A stretch of DNA of 37,416 bases from a virus. Shown piece after piece: positions 1 to 7,705 of this stretch (position 1 is its first letter; every line of letters starts with the position of its first letter). The stretch spans positions 1-37,416 of the IMG/VR virus record IMGVR_UViG_3300000313_000157; one strand, given 5' to 3'. The position numbers and the translations under genes were made by a program. The notes beneath the pieces are model-generated. The model saw only the letters and a program-made list of their open reading frames with translations, had not been told where the DNA came from and ran no database searches.

Positions 1-213
1 ATGACAAAATTAGCACTTAAAGACTATGTTCATCGGCTGTCAGACACCAAAACAACCGAAAGATCACTCTTTATCAAGAGAATCGCAGAAGAATGTGCCG
101 TAACGGAATCAACGGTTTACAGATGGATTAATCAAAAGGCAAAGCCATCCCCACTTGCAAAGAGAAAACTTAGTGAATTAACAAACATCCCGGTAACTGA
201 ATTATTTTCATGA
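1..213 (+). CDS. Small helix-turn-helix DNA-binding protein
   Basis: A 70-residue protein that is almost entirely one helix-turn-helix fold. The stretch around residues 28-46 (AEECAVTESTVYRWINQKA) has the shape of a recognition helix with a preceding turn, as in Cro/XRE-like or bacteriophage-type regulators. Its stop codon overlaps the ATG of the next gene (ATGA at 210-213), so the two regulators are probably translationally coupled. The window begins at its ATG, so its promoter and any longer N-terminus cannot be seen. A role in early gene control is likely by context. It could be Cro-like, but no partner repressor is visible. Confidence 0.65.
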   Translation: MTKLALKDYVHRLSDTKTTERSLFIKRIAEECAVTESTVYRWINQKAKPSPLAKRKLSELTNIPVTELFS

Positions 214-779
214 TGGAACTTGAATTAGTTGAAATGGAATTTTATCAAGAACCGTCCGGGGAGATCATCGTAAAACAAAAAGACGGTGAGATTTTCATAC
301 TGACGCAATCTCGTAGAGATTTCATTGTACCAATGAAAATTTTATTGCAATCAGATTATTTACAAGCATACACAGCATGTGAAGAATTAAATGCAAGCTC
401 TAAAATGAATCATTTGTATCATGATTTCCTCAATGTACGCCAGTTCATAAAATGCAACTTCGGCCCTTATGATAATATTCTGGATATAGACGCATCAGGT
501 ACTCTGAATTTTGAATTCATTTCTTGCCCCCTTAGAGGGACATGCAAATACAATGGGATTATTTGCAATCCCAAGTTCACAACTAAATTGACCGACAGCG
601 ATATGACAATCATTCGCATGATAGTAATGCAGCACATGACTGCGGATCAGATTGCATTGCACCTCTGCCGATCAGTAAATACCATTAATAACAGACGTAA
701 AATCATTCTCAAAAAAACAGCGTGCAAAACAATTGCAGAGCTGGTGGCATATTGCTACGAACATAATTTAATTAAATAA
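210..779 (+). CDS. LuxR-type HTH transcriptional regulator with Cys-rich linker
   Basis: A 189-residue protein whose C-terminal third (about residues 127-185, from LTDSDMTIIRMIVM to the end) has the pattern of a LuxR/GerE helix-turn-helix: an LT-x-x-D start, a TADQIA helix and a recognition helix around SVNTINNRR. The N-terminal 105 residues are not recognised. Just before the HTH a segment carries C106, C112 and C119 (CPLRGTCKYNGIIC), which could bind metal or be redox active. I recall similar Cys-linker-HTH proteins in Bacteroidetes prophages. As one of only three DNA-binding regulators in the window (with the genes at 1 and 18067), it is a candidate activator for the repeated late promoters. 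That link is inference. A second in-frame ATG lies at 213. Confidence 0.7.
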   Translation: MMELELVEMEFYQEPSGEIIVKQKDGEIFILTQSRRDFIVPMKILLQSDYLQAYTACEELNASSKMNHLYHDFLNVRQFIKCNFGPYDNILDIDASGTLNFEFISCPLRGTCKYNGIICNPKFTTKLTDSDMTIIRMIVMQHMTADQIALHLCRSVNTINNRRKIILKKTACKTIAELVAYCYEHNLIK

Positions 780-815
780 GCAAACATCGTTTTTAACCAT
801 CAAAAAATTACAACA

Positions 816-1064
816 ATGACAACAATTAAATCAGAGAACAAAACCGCAAAAATCGGTGAAGTAATAGATCACAAGTTAAACATTATCTGCAATTTCAAAA
901 CAACAAGATTAGCAGATGAAATCGATAAGCTTTCTTATACCCATGTGCTTAGAAGCCGTGCTCTTGATGATGAAGAAACAGAATGGGGCATCGGCATTCA
1001 AATAGCAACAAAAGACGTAGAAAAGCTTAATAATGATCTTCCTTTTATCATTAACCGCCTATGA
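816..1064 (+). CDS. Hypothetical early protein
   Basis: An 82-residue protein of unrecognised family. It is polar and mixed in charge, with no membrane segment or obvious motif. Its stop overlaps the start of the next gene (ATGA at 1061-1064), which places it in the replication operon by coupling. Only 36 bases separate it from the regulator upstream, and I see no clear promoter in that gap. Its short length and position just ahead of the helicase-loader genes suggest an accessory role in replication or early takeover, but nothing in the sequence shows this. Confidence 0.6.
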   Translation: MTTIKSENKTAKIGEVIDHKLNIICNFKTTRLADEIDKLSYTHVLRSRALDDEETEWGIGIQIATKDVEKLNNDLPFIINRL

Positions 1065-1534
1065 GAACCAAGAGCAAAAATGCGCTCTGGGATAGTATTT
1101 GGCAACAGACTGATAAAGTATCAAAAAATATCAATGAATATTTAAATTGTGGCTTGCCGACAATTGTAAAAGCCAAGATGAATCCGGTCATTAAGGATTA
1201 TGAGACACTGATAAATATGATAGGCACCTTTGACAAACAAATTAAAGGGGCAGTCAAGCCTGTAAAAATAAAGATGCCGTTTGAGAGTGAAGAGTTTCAA
1301 GGTCTTTGGCAGTATTGGAAAGATTATTTACTTGAAAAATTCAACATTGAATACTGCTCGAGACAAGAGCAAATGGCTTTACAACATTTGTTCGATATCA
1401 GTGATAAAAAAGAACCGGAGGCAATGAAGTATCTAAAGTATGCAATGGCAACGGGATATAAAAACTTTTTTAAAGTGACCGGCAAGACAATGTCTACACC
1501 GGCGAAAGGAGAAAAAGATGGAGACTTTGAATAA
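1061..1534 (+). CDS. Replication-module hypothetical protein
   Basis: A 157-residue, mostly helical protein of unrecognised family. It starts in an ATGA overlap with the preceding gene and overlaps the following ATPase gene by 17 bases, so the three are tightly coupled. In many phage replication modules the gene just before a DnaC-like loader encodes an origin-binding or primosomal adaptor (as with lambda O/P or DnaD-like pairs). The C-terminal part (LEKFNIEYCSRQEQMALQHL onward) contains helices that could serve such a role. This is inference from position only. Confidence 0.6.
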   Translation: MRTKSKNALWDSIWQQTDKVSKNINEYLNCGLPTIVKAKMNPVIKDYETLINMIGTFDKQIKGAVKPVKIKMPFESEEFQGLWQYWKDYLLEKFNIEYCSRQEQMALQHLFDISDKKEPEAMKYLKYAMATGYKNFFKVTGKTMSTPAKGEKDGDFE

Positions 1535-2195
1535 TTTGTCAAACACCTTTGAGGAGGAAAACAAAAAAATAATTGATAGTAGAAATGCATGGCATTCTCC
1601 TAATTTATCCGGAGAACTATATTGGCAACTACTAAAAGGGTATGGAGATCAGATTCTAACAAAGAGACATTCACCGGACTCTTTTTATTGGGATGATGAC
1701 AATAGAGAAGTAATGCAACAACTTTATCTCTACTTAATTGGACATAAAGCCTGCAAACTTGATATTAACAGAGGGATATATATGATGGGTGCAATCGGCT
1801 CAGGCAAAACCGTTCTAATGAAATCATTTATTCAAGTACAGGATTATCTCACAAAACACCGTACGCTTATAGTACATAGCAAGAATTTATTTGATCTCAT
1901 TAAAGAAAAAGGCATTAGATTCCTTTCCGAACGTCCTATGTTCATAGATGATCTGGGACGTGAAAACCACGAGGAATCTGATTTTGGGCGTAAGATACGG
2001 CCTATCGTAGACCTTTTTTCACAAAGATATGAAAACGGTGCTCGGACGTTCGCTACAAGCAATTTCAAAATCGAAACGCTATCAGGCACTGATGATCATC
2101 ACGGTTACGGCAAATTCATCACATCAAGGATGCAAGAGATGTTTAACGTTATTGAATTGCCTGGCAAGAGCAGACGTAAACCGCTAGTGATATGA
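1518..2195 (+). CDS. DnaC/IstB-like AAA+ ATPase, putative helicase loader
   Basis: A 225-residue AAA+ ATPase. Walker A is GAIGSGKT (residues 91-98) and Walker B is MFIDDLGREN with D144/D145. A sensor-like ARTFATSNF segment and a late arginine-rich stretch (FITSRMQEMF, KSRRK) follow. This order and length match the DnaC/IstB family, which loads replicative helicase on phage DNA or assists transposases. No transposase is present and a VirE-type helicase gene follows by an ATGA overlap (2192-2195), so helicase loading or remodelling at the origin is the better reading. The N-terminal 80 residues probably bind a partner. Confidence 0.75.
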   Translation: METLNNLSNTFEEENKKIIDSRNAWHSPNLSGELYWQLLKGYGDQILTKRHSPDSFYWDDDNREVMQQLYLYLIGHKACKLDINRGIYMMGAIGSGKTVLMKSFIQVQDYLTKHRTLIVHSKNLFDLIKEKGIRFLSERPMFIDDLGRENHEESDFGRKIRPIVDLFSQRYENGARTFATSNFKIETLSGTDDHHGYGKFITSRMQEMFNVIELPGKSRRKPLVI

Positions 2196-3436
2196 TCAAC
2201 AACAGTAGAGAAATAACTCATATCACAGCAAACGGTAGCAATACATCCGGACGTGTTGAATCAATCCGAAAATGGATTGATGATAACTATGAGGTGCGTA
2301 TCAATATATTTGATAACACTAAAAGTTACATCGCATCCAAATCACGCGAGTATGCCCACCCTATTACCGAGAATGACATCTATCTGCACATGTTTGATGA
2401 AAACATACCATGCAGCCGGGCATTGCTTAAAGCCATTATAACAAATCCCAATCAGATGCACGCATTTAACCCTATTTTGGATTATTTCAGCAGCTTGGAA
2501 GGACAATATAAAGGCGAAAGCAATATCGATAAATACTGCTATCACATTGTTGCTCATGACTTCTTAGATAAAGAAGAAGGATATTATCAAAAACGGTTGA
2601 ATTACTTGATAAAAAAATGGCTTGTAGCTGCTGTTGCCGGAATATATGGCCAACATTGCAATGATGTGATGATCGGCTTCATAAATGCCAAGGGCGGAAT
2701 AGGTAAAAGCACATTAATTCGCTTCCTGGTACCTGAATCCTTGCAAGACTATTATGTGATATCAGATCGCGACGAAGCTGTGTTCAAAATGACTGACAGT
2801 TTTGCCACAAAATTCATTACCAACTTCGATGAATTTGTCGGCATAACGAAAGCAACCGAGACTACATTTAAAAAGAACATGTCGCTTGCAGAAATGGATC
2901 GCAAGCTGCCTGGTGAATCATTCACCACTCGTGTGCCTAGAATCGCGTCCTGTGCCTTTACAAGCAATAAAACGCAAGAGATGGGTGGATTCCTTTTCAA
3001 TAGTGACAACGGTCTATTACGACGCATCGCTGCAATTGAAATTGACGACATCGATCAAGCATATAGCAATAAGCTAGATGTTGATCAGATTTGGTCTGAA
3101 GCCCTCCTACTCTTTCGTAAAAGCAGCTTCGACTACGTGTGGAATAAAGATGATTTTGCAGACTTCACTAATATGAATCAACGCTATGTCATTGAAACTT
3201 CAGCTACGAAACTCATAAAAGAATATTATCGCATACCGGCTCCTAATGATTTGCCTGTATTTAAAATGCCGTCAGAGATTCTACGTGATCTTCGGGATGC
3301 ACGCAAAATCCATTATAATGATAAAGTTGACGAGCAATCAATAGGACAGGCATTAAGGATGCTAGGTTATGAGCGGACGTCACGCAGATGCAATACCGGT
3401 CCGAGATATGGATATTTATTAACTCAATTATTTTAA
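2192..3436 (+). CDS. VirE/SF3-like replicative helicase-primase ATPase
   Basis: A 414-residue protein with Walker A NAKGGIGKST (about residues 165-174) and a Walker B-like FITNFDEF (D213, E214). An arginine-containing segment (NGLLRRIAAIEID) around residue 278 follows. The arrangement matches the virulence-associated E (VirE) family of P-loop ATPases common in prophages and islands of Bacteroidetes, related in plan to superfamily 3 helicases. The C-terminal 80 residues (DEQSIGQALRMLGYERTSRR) look like a winged-helix domain that could bind DNA. No separate primase active site is obvious. The gene directly precedes the repeat-rich noncoding region, as expected for an initiator/helicase beside its origin. 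Confidence 0.7.
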   Translation: MINNSREITHITANGSNTSGRVESIRKWIDDNYEVRINIFDNTKSYIASKSREYAHPITENDIYLHMFDENIPCSRALLKAIITNPNQMHAFNPILDYFSSLEGQYKGESNIDKYCYHIVAHDFLDKEEGYYQKRLNYLIKKWLVAAVAGIYGQHCNDVMIGFINAKGGIGKSTLIRFLVPESLQDYYVISDRDEAVFKMTDSFATKFITNFDEFVGITKATETTFKKNMSLAEMDRKLPGESFTTRVPRIASCAFTSNKTQEMGGFLFNSDNGLLRRIAAIEIDDIDQAYSNKLDVDQIWSEALLLFRKSSFDYVWNKDDFADFTNMNQRYVIETSATKLIKEYYRIPAPNDLPVFKMPSEILRDLRDARKIHYNDKVDEQSIGQALRMLGYERTSRRCNTGPRYGYLLTQLF

Positions 3437-3795
3437 AGATGGACACAGATATGCACACACTGTATATATATCTTCAATATAATATTCATACTACATATAG
3501 AAGAAGAATATAGATATAATATAAATATAAAAGAAAAGGGAAAATATGAATGTTAGCATACTACCATACTACACCTATTTCAATCACTTACAAAGCCTCT
3601 TATTTACAGTGACTTAAGTATGAAATAATGTAGTATGCATTACAAAATCAATGGGCTAACTACAGCATACTACACCATACGACAAAGAGGTGGGTACTAC
3701 AAAGAAATAATAGATAAGCCACTGAATAACAGTTAATTAACAAGATGTAGTTTGTAGTAACCAACATTTAAACCCAAGAACAAAATAAAAATCAA
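3437..3795. repeat. Iteron-like repeat region, candidate replication origin
   Basis: A 359-base stretch without a gene. It opens with a very AT-rich block (about 3461-3535). It carries the octamer CATACTAC at 3487-3494, 3557-3564, 3565-3572 (two copies abutting) and 3666-3673, and its reverse complement GTAGTATG at 3630-3637. Degenerate copies are CATACGAC at 3676, GGTACTAC at 3693, GTAGTTTG at 3747 and GTAGTAAC at 3754. Repeated octamers next to an AT-rich unwinding-like block, directly behind helicase and loader genes, are the classic layout of an iteron origin. They could instead be operators for the downstream genes. Confidence 0.6.
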
Positions 3796-4302
3796 ATGGA
3801 CATTAATAAACCACTGATAGACATTGACTTGCCACAGTTGTGTATAGATTTTCTATACCATGAGTTCGAAGAACAAGACGGTGGTATATTGCTAAAAACG
3901 AGCAATGATATAGGTAAATACATCAATAGCATGCTTACTGTAGCGGCCACATCACCGGCTGTGCCAATGACAGAGTATCACATCATCATCTATTTACCCG
4001 TAAATGCATGGAATCATCACATTTTCTCAGGCAACTATATAACAATAATTCCCTGGAAACGGAAAATGTTGGAACAATTCATCATGGCTGAATTTAAGTT
4101 GCGAATTCGCGCTTACTTCCTCACAGGTTATGAGAAAGGCTACAGCCAAGACAACATCATTAAAGGCTTTCTAAAAAGCTATTCCATTAAAAACAATACA
4201 GTCAATTACGACAGTATAAAAAAGATGGACTACCGCAACCGTGAGCGCATCACTGAAGAAGTAAATAACGATATCCAATCTCAATTGACATTAAACTTTT
4301 GA
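3796..4302 (+). CDS. Hypothetical protein with C-terminal clamp-binding-like peptide
   Basis: A 168-residue protein of unrecognised family, the first gene after the candidate origin. It contains an aromatic-rich central part (IIIYLPVNAWNHHIFSGNY) and a helical C-terminal half. Its last six residues are QLTLNF, which resembles the hexapeptide form of the bacterial sliding-clamp-binding motif (QLxLxL/F). A clamp tether at the extreme C-terminus would fit a replication or repair role, but no catalytic motif is visible. The ATG at 3796 follows a short A-rich leader, typical of Bacteroidetes genes. Confidence 0.55.
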   Translation: MDINKPLIDIDLPQLCIDFLYHEFEEQDGGILLKTSNDIGKYINSMLTVAATSPAVPMTEYHIIIYLPVNAWNHHIFSGNYITIIPWKRKMLEQFIMAEFKLRIRAYFLTGYEKGYSQDNIIKGFLKSYSIKNNTVNYDSIKKMDYRNRERITEEVNNDIQSQLTLNF

Positions 4303-4313
4303 ATGAAATAGAT

Positions 4314-4493
4314 ATGATTAAAGAAGAAAAAATAGATACACTCGACCGTAAAATAGCGGAATCAACCCACTATCTCAACGAGCTAAAAGCTCTTGAGCAA
4401 AAGCGCGGAAACCTAGTTAGAGTAAAAGTATTAAACGGCTATGCTCTATGTACACCACATATTGCAGAAGTCATAAAAGCAAATCAATTATGA
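4314..4493 (+). CDS. Small coiled-coil-like hypothetical protein
   Basis: A 59-residue protein, highly charged and mostly helical (EEKIDTLDRKIAESTHYL onward suggests a short coiled coil). The ATG at 4314 is taken as start. A TTG at 4299 overlaps the upstream stop and would add five residues. The stop overlaps the ATG of the next gene (ATGA at 4490-4493), showing coupling. No function is recognised. A small DNA-associated or adaptor protein is possible but not shown. Confidence 0.55.
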   Translation: MIKEEKIDTLDRKIAESTHYLNELKALEQKRGNLVRVKVLNGYALCTPHIAEVIKANQL

Positions 4494-4810
4494 TACAAGT
4501 TGGAGATAAATTTATTTGCCATTGGAAAGGGCATAAAGAGTGCACTGAAGGTAGAATATATCAAGCCAAGAATATAATATACGATTGTAAATGTCCAAAG
4601 CCGAATTTCGATAATCATCCTCCGGACAAACAGAGAAAACCACATCTTCATATTGTAGCTGATTTAATAGAATGTCCGTATCAATATATGATAGGAGGCC
4701 CATTTTATTTTCATCCCATTGATGAAGATACATTAGAGAACATTCAAGATGAAGATGAACATTTAGAAATTATCAGAAGACCCGGTGATCAATTATCATT
4801 ATTTAAATAA
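4490..4810 (+). CDS. Small hypothetical protein ending in sliding-clamp motif QLSLF
   Basis: A 106-residue protein read from the ATG that overlaps the preceding stop; an upstream alternative start at 4448 lies inside the preceding gene and is less likely. It has several Cys/His pairs (C10, H15, C18, C41, C43) in a basic N-terminal half and an acidic segment after residue 80. The C-terminus is GDQLSLFK, an exact match to the consensus pentapeptide QL(S/D)LF by which bacterial polymerases and repair factors bind the beta sliding clamp. It may be recruited to, or may block, the host replisome clamp. No enzyme domain is seen. Confidence 0.6.
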   Translation: MIQVGDKFICHWKGHKECTEGRIYQAKNIIYDCKCPKPNFDNHPPDKQRKPHLHIVADLIECPYQYMIGGPFYFHPIDEDTLENIQDEDEHLEIIRRPGDQLSLFK

Positions 4811-4830
4811 TAAAATAGGAGAAATAAATT

Positions 4831-5211
4831 ATGTTTGAAGTATCATTAAGGTATGGTCGACATACGTGGAATAAGGTTAATAACATTACTAGATTCAGAG
4901 GTAAAAAAAGTTATGATGAATATATCTGCACTACATGCGGAGCAAAAGGCAAATCATATCAATTGGGACAAATTTCTTTTACTAACGCAGAGTTTAAAAG
5001 ACACGAATTGTGCACCAATAAGAGCCAAAGAATCAGCATACAAATTACTCATTGCCATGCTTGTGGCAATGAATTCGAATCAATGACGGACAATAGCATC
5101 CATAAAATTGTTAAGGCTCCTGATGGCAAAAAAGACGGAAGAGGTGAATGGGTAATGGGCAAAACAGAACCAGTACTTATTCTATTTGAAGAATTCTGTT
5201 ATAAAGAATAA
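4831..5211 (+). CDS. Putative zinc-ribbon-like hypothetical protein
   Basis: A 126-residue protein with two Cys-x-x-Cys knuckles (C33/C36 in ICTTCG and C75/C78 in HCHACG) and extra H58 and C61 between them, consistent with a zinc-binding ribbon. The rest is basic with no enzyme motif. It follows the previous gene by 20 bases that include AGGAG at 4818-4822, one of the few plausible Shine-Dalgarno sequences in the window. A DNA- or RNA-binding role is a reasonable guess from the knuckles, but the family is not recognised. Confidence 0.6.
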   Translation: MFEVSLRYGRHTWNKVNNITRFRGKKSYDEYICTTCGAKGKSYQLGQISFTNAEFKRHELCTNKSQRISIQITHCHACGNEFESMTDNSIHKIVKAPDGKKDGRGEWVMGKTEPVLILFEEFCYKE

Positions 5212-5214
5212 TCT

Positions 5215-5397
5215 ATGAGATACCTAATACAAATAACAGACCCTAAAACGGGTAAGAAATCTGCATTCTATACAGAATGGTACGACTACAAGAATAATTA
5301 CAGTGCTGAAAATAGCATGATTGTAATAGACTTATCAAAAGACCTCATTACCTATGATGGTCAGAAATGGGAAAAAATAGAATATGATCACTTATAA
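5215..5397 (+). CDS. Small hypothetical protein
   Basis: A 60-residue protein beginning three bases after the previous stop, so probably co-translated. It is rich in Tyr, Lys and Asp, with a beta-like start (MRYLIQITDPKTGKKSAFY) and no membrane segment. No family is recognised. Its small size and close spacing suggest an early accessory gene. Confidence 0.5.
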   Translation: MRYLIQITDPKTGKKSAFYTEWYDYKNNYSAENSMIVIDLSKDLITYDGQKWEKIEYDHL

Positions 5398-5409
5398 AAT
5401 AGAATCAAG

Positions 5410-5994
5410 ATGAAAAAAGAAATGTTTAGCGACCGCTTCAATTTAACTGAAATGGTTATTGATGGCTCCAAACTGAGAACGAGGAGATTAGCTGAAAATA
5501 ATAAAAAATACATAGGATATAAAATTGAAGATAGTCTTCTTTATGGGAAAATCAACTCATGTATATGGGAATATGTAGAGCCAAAATATAAAGTCGGTGA
5601 AGTGGTTGCAATTGCGCAAAGCTATAAAACTATTTATGATGAAAAAGGAAGTCATTATATTCCAACTCGTATAACAGAAGATATGCCATCATGGAATAAC
5701 AAATTATTTGTTTTGCCTGATGCTATGCCTCACCAAATAAAAATAACGGATATTAAGGTCGAAAGATTACAAGATATTTCGGAGGAAGATTGCTTGAAAG
5801 AGGGGATAAGAAACGATATGATGGATAGTAAAGGATATAGTTTTTCATATAAAGATGAATCAAAAAAAGGATGTTATGAATTTTTCAATAAGCCTCGTAA
5901 AGCATTTGCATCTCTTATTAACAAAATATGTGGCAAAGGTACTTGGGAACGTAATCCTTATATTTTCGCTTACGAATTTAAATTAATCAAATAA
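5410..5994 (+). CDS. ASCH/PUA-like phage protein
   Basis: A 194-residue protein whose order of motifs resembles the ASCH-domain proteins often carried by phages. An N-terminal SDRFNLTEMVIDGSKLRTRR segment is followed by YKVGEVVAIAQSY near residue 60. Next comes KITDIKVERLQDISEEDCLKEGI near 115-137, then a C-terminal KICGKGTWERNPYIFAYEF. ASCH domains have a PUA-like beta-barrel and are thought to bind RNA or nucleotides; the phage versions have no settled function. It lies in the early/accessory block between small hypothetical genes. Confidence 0.65.
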   Translation: MKKEMFSDRFNLTEMVIDGSKLRTRRLAENNKKYIGYKIEDSLLYGKINSCIWEYVEPKYKVGEVVAIAQSYKTIYDEKGSHYIPTRITEDMPSWNNKLFVLPDAMPHQIKITDIKVERLQDISEEDCLKEGIRNDMMDSKGYSFSYKDESKKGCYEFFNKPRKAFASLINKICGKGTWERNPYIFAYEFKLIK

Positions 5995-5999
5995 CACAA

Positions 6000-6191
6000 A
6001 TGAAACTTATAAAAGGAAAATGGTACAACCTCAATGTGGTGTTCATTGGTAAAAACAATATAGCCCAATTCAGCGGTGAGGATGAAGATGCACTTATCTT
6101 CATTTCTCAATCTAAGAATCGCATCGAAATTAAGAAAAACGATGCAGAGCTAGTCGGTGGCATTTCAACACTGAAAATAGCAGAAAAATAA
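6000..6191 (+). CDS. Small hypothetical protein
   Basis: A 63-residue protein five bases after the ASCH-like gene, probably in the same transcript. It has a beta-rich pattern (KGKWYNLNVVFIG, DALIFISQSKNRIEIKK) like a small SH3- or OB-type barrel, but no family is recognised. The 101 bases after it hold repeats of the type TTTTGTCGAC and TTTCGTCGAT with flanking AAAAC, which may be a regulatory site before the next gene. Confidence 0.5.
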   Translation: MKLIKGKWYNLNVVFIGKNNIAQFSGEDEDALIFISQSKNRIEIKKNDAELVGGISTLKIAEK

Positions 6192-6292
6192 CAAAAAATA
6201 TTTTTAACTAAAAATCCCGTTTTGTCGACCTAAAACTGTTATTTTTTAATCGAAAATAGAATTTCGTCGATAAAACAAAATCAAATAAAGGA
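6192..6292. promoter_or_regulatory. Short repeat-containing leader upstream of 6293
   Basis: A 101-base AT-rich gap. It contains GTTTT-GTCGACCT-AAAAC (about 6219-6237), a small inverted repeat around a GTCGAC palindrome. Near 6261 lies a related ATTTCGTCGATAAAAC, so the half-site TCGTCGA/TTGTCGA with trailing AAAAC occurs twice about 40 bases apart. This looks like an operator or promoter region for the next gene, but no clear TAnnTTTG element is present. Confidence 0.3.
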
Positions 6293-6712
6293 ATGAAAAC
6301 TCAGCAACAAAAAATCGCTTCTTATATAAAATGTGAAATTGCAAAAGCATCATTGGTTAGATTATATGATCAACCGGGACATAATACCGTTTCGTTCTTA
6401 TACCCAGAGGATGAAAAGAATTTCTGTGAATACTCAACACGCTCTATTGAGTTCTCTGATAAAAACGACGAGGATAAAACATACCAGGAGCAAGCAGCAA
6501 CAATCACACTTGCAGGTGCAAGAGATTCAACACTGAATCTTCTTTCATTAAATCAATGTGTTTTCCGCCTGACACGTTCAACAGGTGAGCAGGTAATTGT
6601 CGGTAACAATGAATTTCCGGTGCAGTTCTTCATTGAAGAATCAGGCAAACCAATCAAAACGATTATCAAATTCACGCATAAACACCCTGAATCGGCAAAG
6701 ATATTCGTATAG
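6293..6712 (+). CDS. Hypothetical protein preceding the head operon
   Basis: A 139-residue protein of unrecognised family with a mixed alpha/beta pattern. It starts at an ATG preceded by AAAGGA. It ends six bases before the late-promoter element at 6718, so it is probably not in the head operon but in the transcript that reads into it. It could be a late-early accessory or a minor virion protein. Nothing in the sequence decides between these. Confidence 0.55.
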   Translation: MKTQQQKIASYIKCEIAKASLVRLYDQPGHNTVSFLYPEDEKNFCEYSTRSIEFSDKNDEDKTYQEQAATITLAGARDSTLNLLSLNQCVFRLTRSTGEQVIVGNNEFPVQFFIEESGKPIKTIIKFTHKHPESAKIFV

Positions 6713-6717
6713 CAACC

Positions 6718-6752
6718 GTCCTTTTTATAGTATAAAGCTCATAGTACTTTTG
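6718..6752 (+). promoter_or_regulatory. Candidate phage late promoter P1
   Basis: GTCCTTTT at 6718-6725, a 19-base spacer, and TACTTTTG at 6745-6752. The latter fits the Bacteroidetes -7 consensus TAnnTTTG. The same 35-base geometry occurs at 9990, 20205 and 29914. It lies 22 bases before the ATG of the S49 protease gene and would drive the protease-capsid operon. Confidence 0.7.
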
Positions 6753-6774
6753 TGATACACAAACACAAAGTATT

Positions 6775-7698
6775 ATGAGCTTTTCTTATTTAATGAACAT
6801 CATATGTCGCGGGCAGTGGTTCTTATCTGCCCGCGAACTTGATACCCTCTATCCTACCATACAAAATATGTTAGAGGGTAGAGGCAAGATCTATGATAAT
6901 ACGCTCTTTTCTGAACGTAACCCGCTTAAATCTACATTTATGTCTTTGTCTTTAGATTCTAAGGCAAAGGCTGACACCGGCTCAACATATTCAAACGCGC
7001 CAAAAGGTAGCGTGGCACTTGTTTCGCTTAATGGTACAATGACCAAAAACGGAACATGGTGTAATTATGGTACGGCAGAGATCGCCTCTCAAATTAGAGA
7101 GGCGGCCGATGCCGACACCATTTGCGCAATTGTATTGGCAATTGATTCGGGCGGTGGCTGTGTCGATTCGATTGCTCCAATGAGGGATGCAATACAATAT
7201 GCACAGAGTAAAAATAAACCGGTTGTCGCCTGTTGTGATTTATGCGCTTCAGCTGCTTATTACGCTGCGAGCTATTGCAATGAAATCATGGCCGATAATG
7301 ATATCTCATCAGAGTTCGGTTCAATCGGTGTCATGGTCTCTTTGCCTGATTACTCAGGTAAGAATCAGATGGAAGGAGTTAAACTTCATGAGATTTATTC
7401 GACATTATCAACGGATAAAAATAAATCATACCATAACGCTTTGGCGGGTAGTTATGAAGACATCCAGGCTGAAACGCTTGACCCACTTGCTCAAGGCTTT
7501 CAGAATCAGGTAAAAAGTGCACGAAAGAATCTTAATCAAGAATGCAATGGCGTCTTGAGCGGCAAAATGTTTTTTGCTCAAGATGCTTTAAACAATGGAC
7601 TTATCGATTCTGTCGGTGGTCTGAACCTTGCTGTTTCACATGCGAAACAGCTTTCTATAGATATGCTTATGACACAATTTATAAACACGATAAAATAA
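6775..7698 (+). CDS. S49-family (SppA/SohB-like) capsid maturation protease
   Basis: A 307-residue protein with the ClpP-fold signature of peptidase family S49. LAIDSGGGCVDSIAPM lies near residues 121-136 and the nucleophile segment CDLCASAAYYAAS has Ser159 as the likely catalytic residue. GSIGVMVSLPDYSGKNQMEG follows, then a Lys-containing STDKNKSYH (K215 or K217 as general base). Phage S49 enzymes cleave scaffold and capsid proteins during prohead maturation, which fits its place directly before the major capsid gene (7-base gap). It is the first gene behind promoter P1. No nested scaffold start was identified inside it. Confidence 0.8.
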   Translation: MSFSYLMNIICRGQWFLSARELDTLYPTIQNMLEGRGKIYDNTLFSERNPLKSTFMSLSLDSKAKADTGSTYSNAPKGSVALVSLNGTMTKNGTWCNYGTAEIASQIREAADADTICAIVLAIDSGGGCVDSIAPMRDAIQYAQSKNKPVVACCDLCASAAYYAASYCNEIMADNDISSEFGSIGVMVSLPDYSGKNQMEGVKLHEIYSTLSTDKNKSYHNALAGSYEDIQAETLDPLAQGFQNQVKSARKNLNQECNGVLSGKMFFAQDALNNGLIDSVGGLNLAVSHAKQLSIDMLMTQFINTIK

Positions 7699-7705
7699 TT
7701 AATTT

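Noticed and set aside
1518-2195. IstB/Mu B-like transposition ATPase, implying a transposable phage
   Set aside because: No transposase or Mu-like genes accompany it and it is coupled to a VirE-type replication gene, so helicase loading fits better.
3437-3795. CRISPR array in the repeat region
   Set aside because: The repeated unit is only eight bases, occurs in both orientations and is irregularly spaced, with no cas genes nearby.
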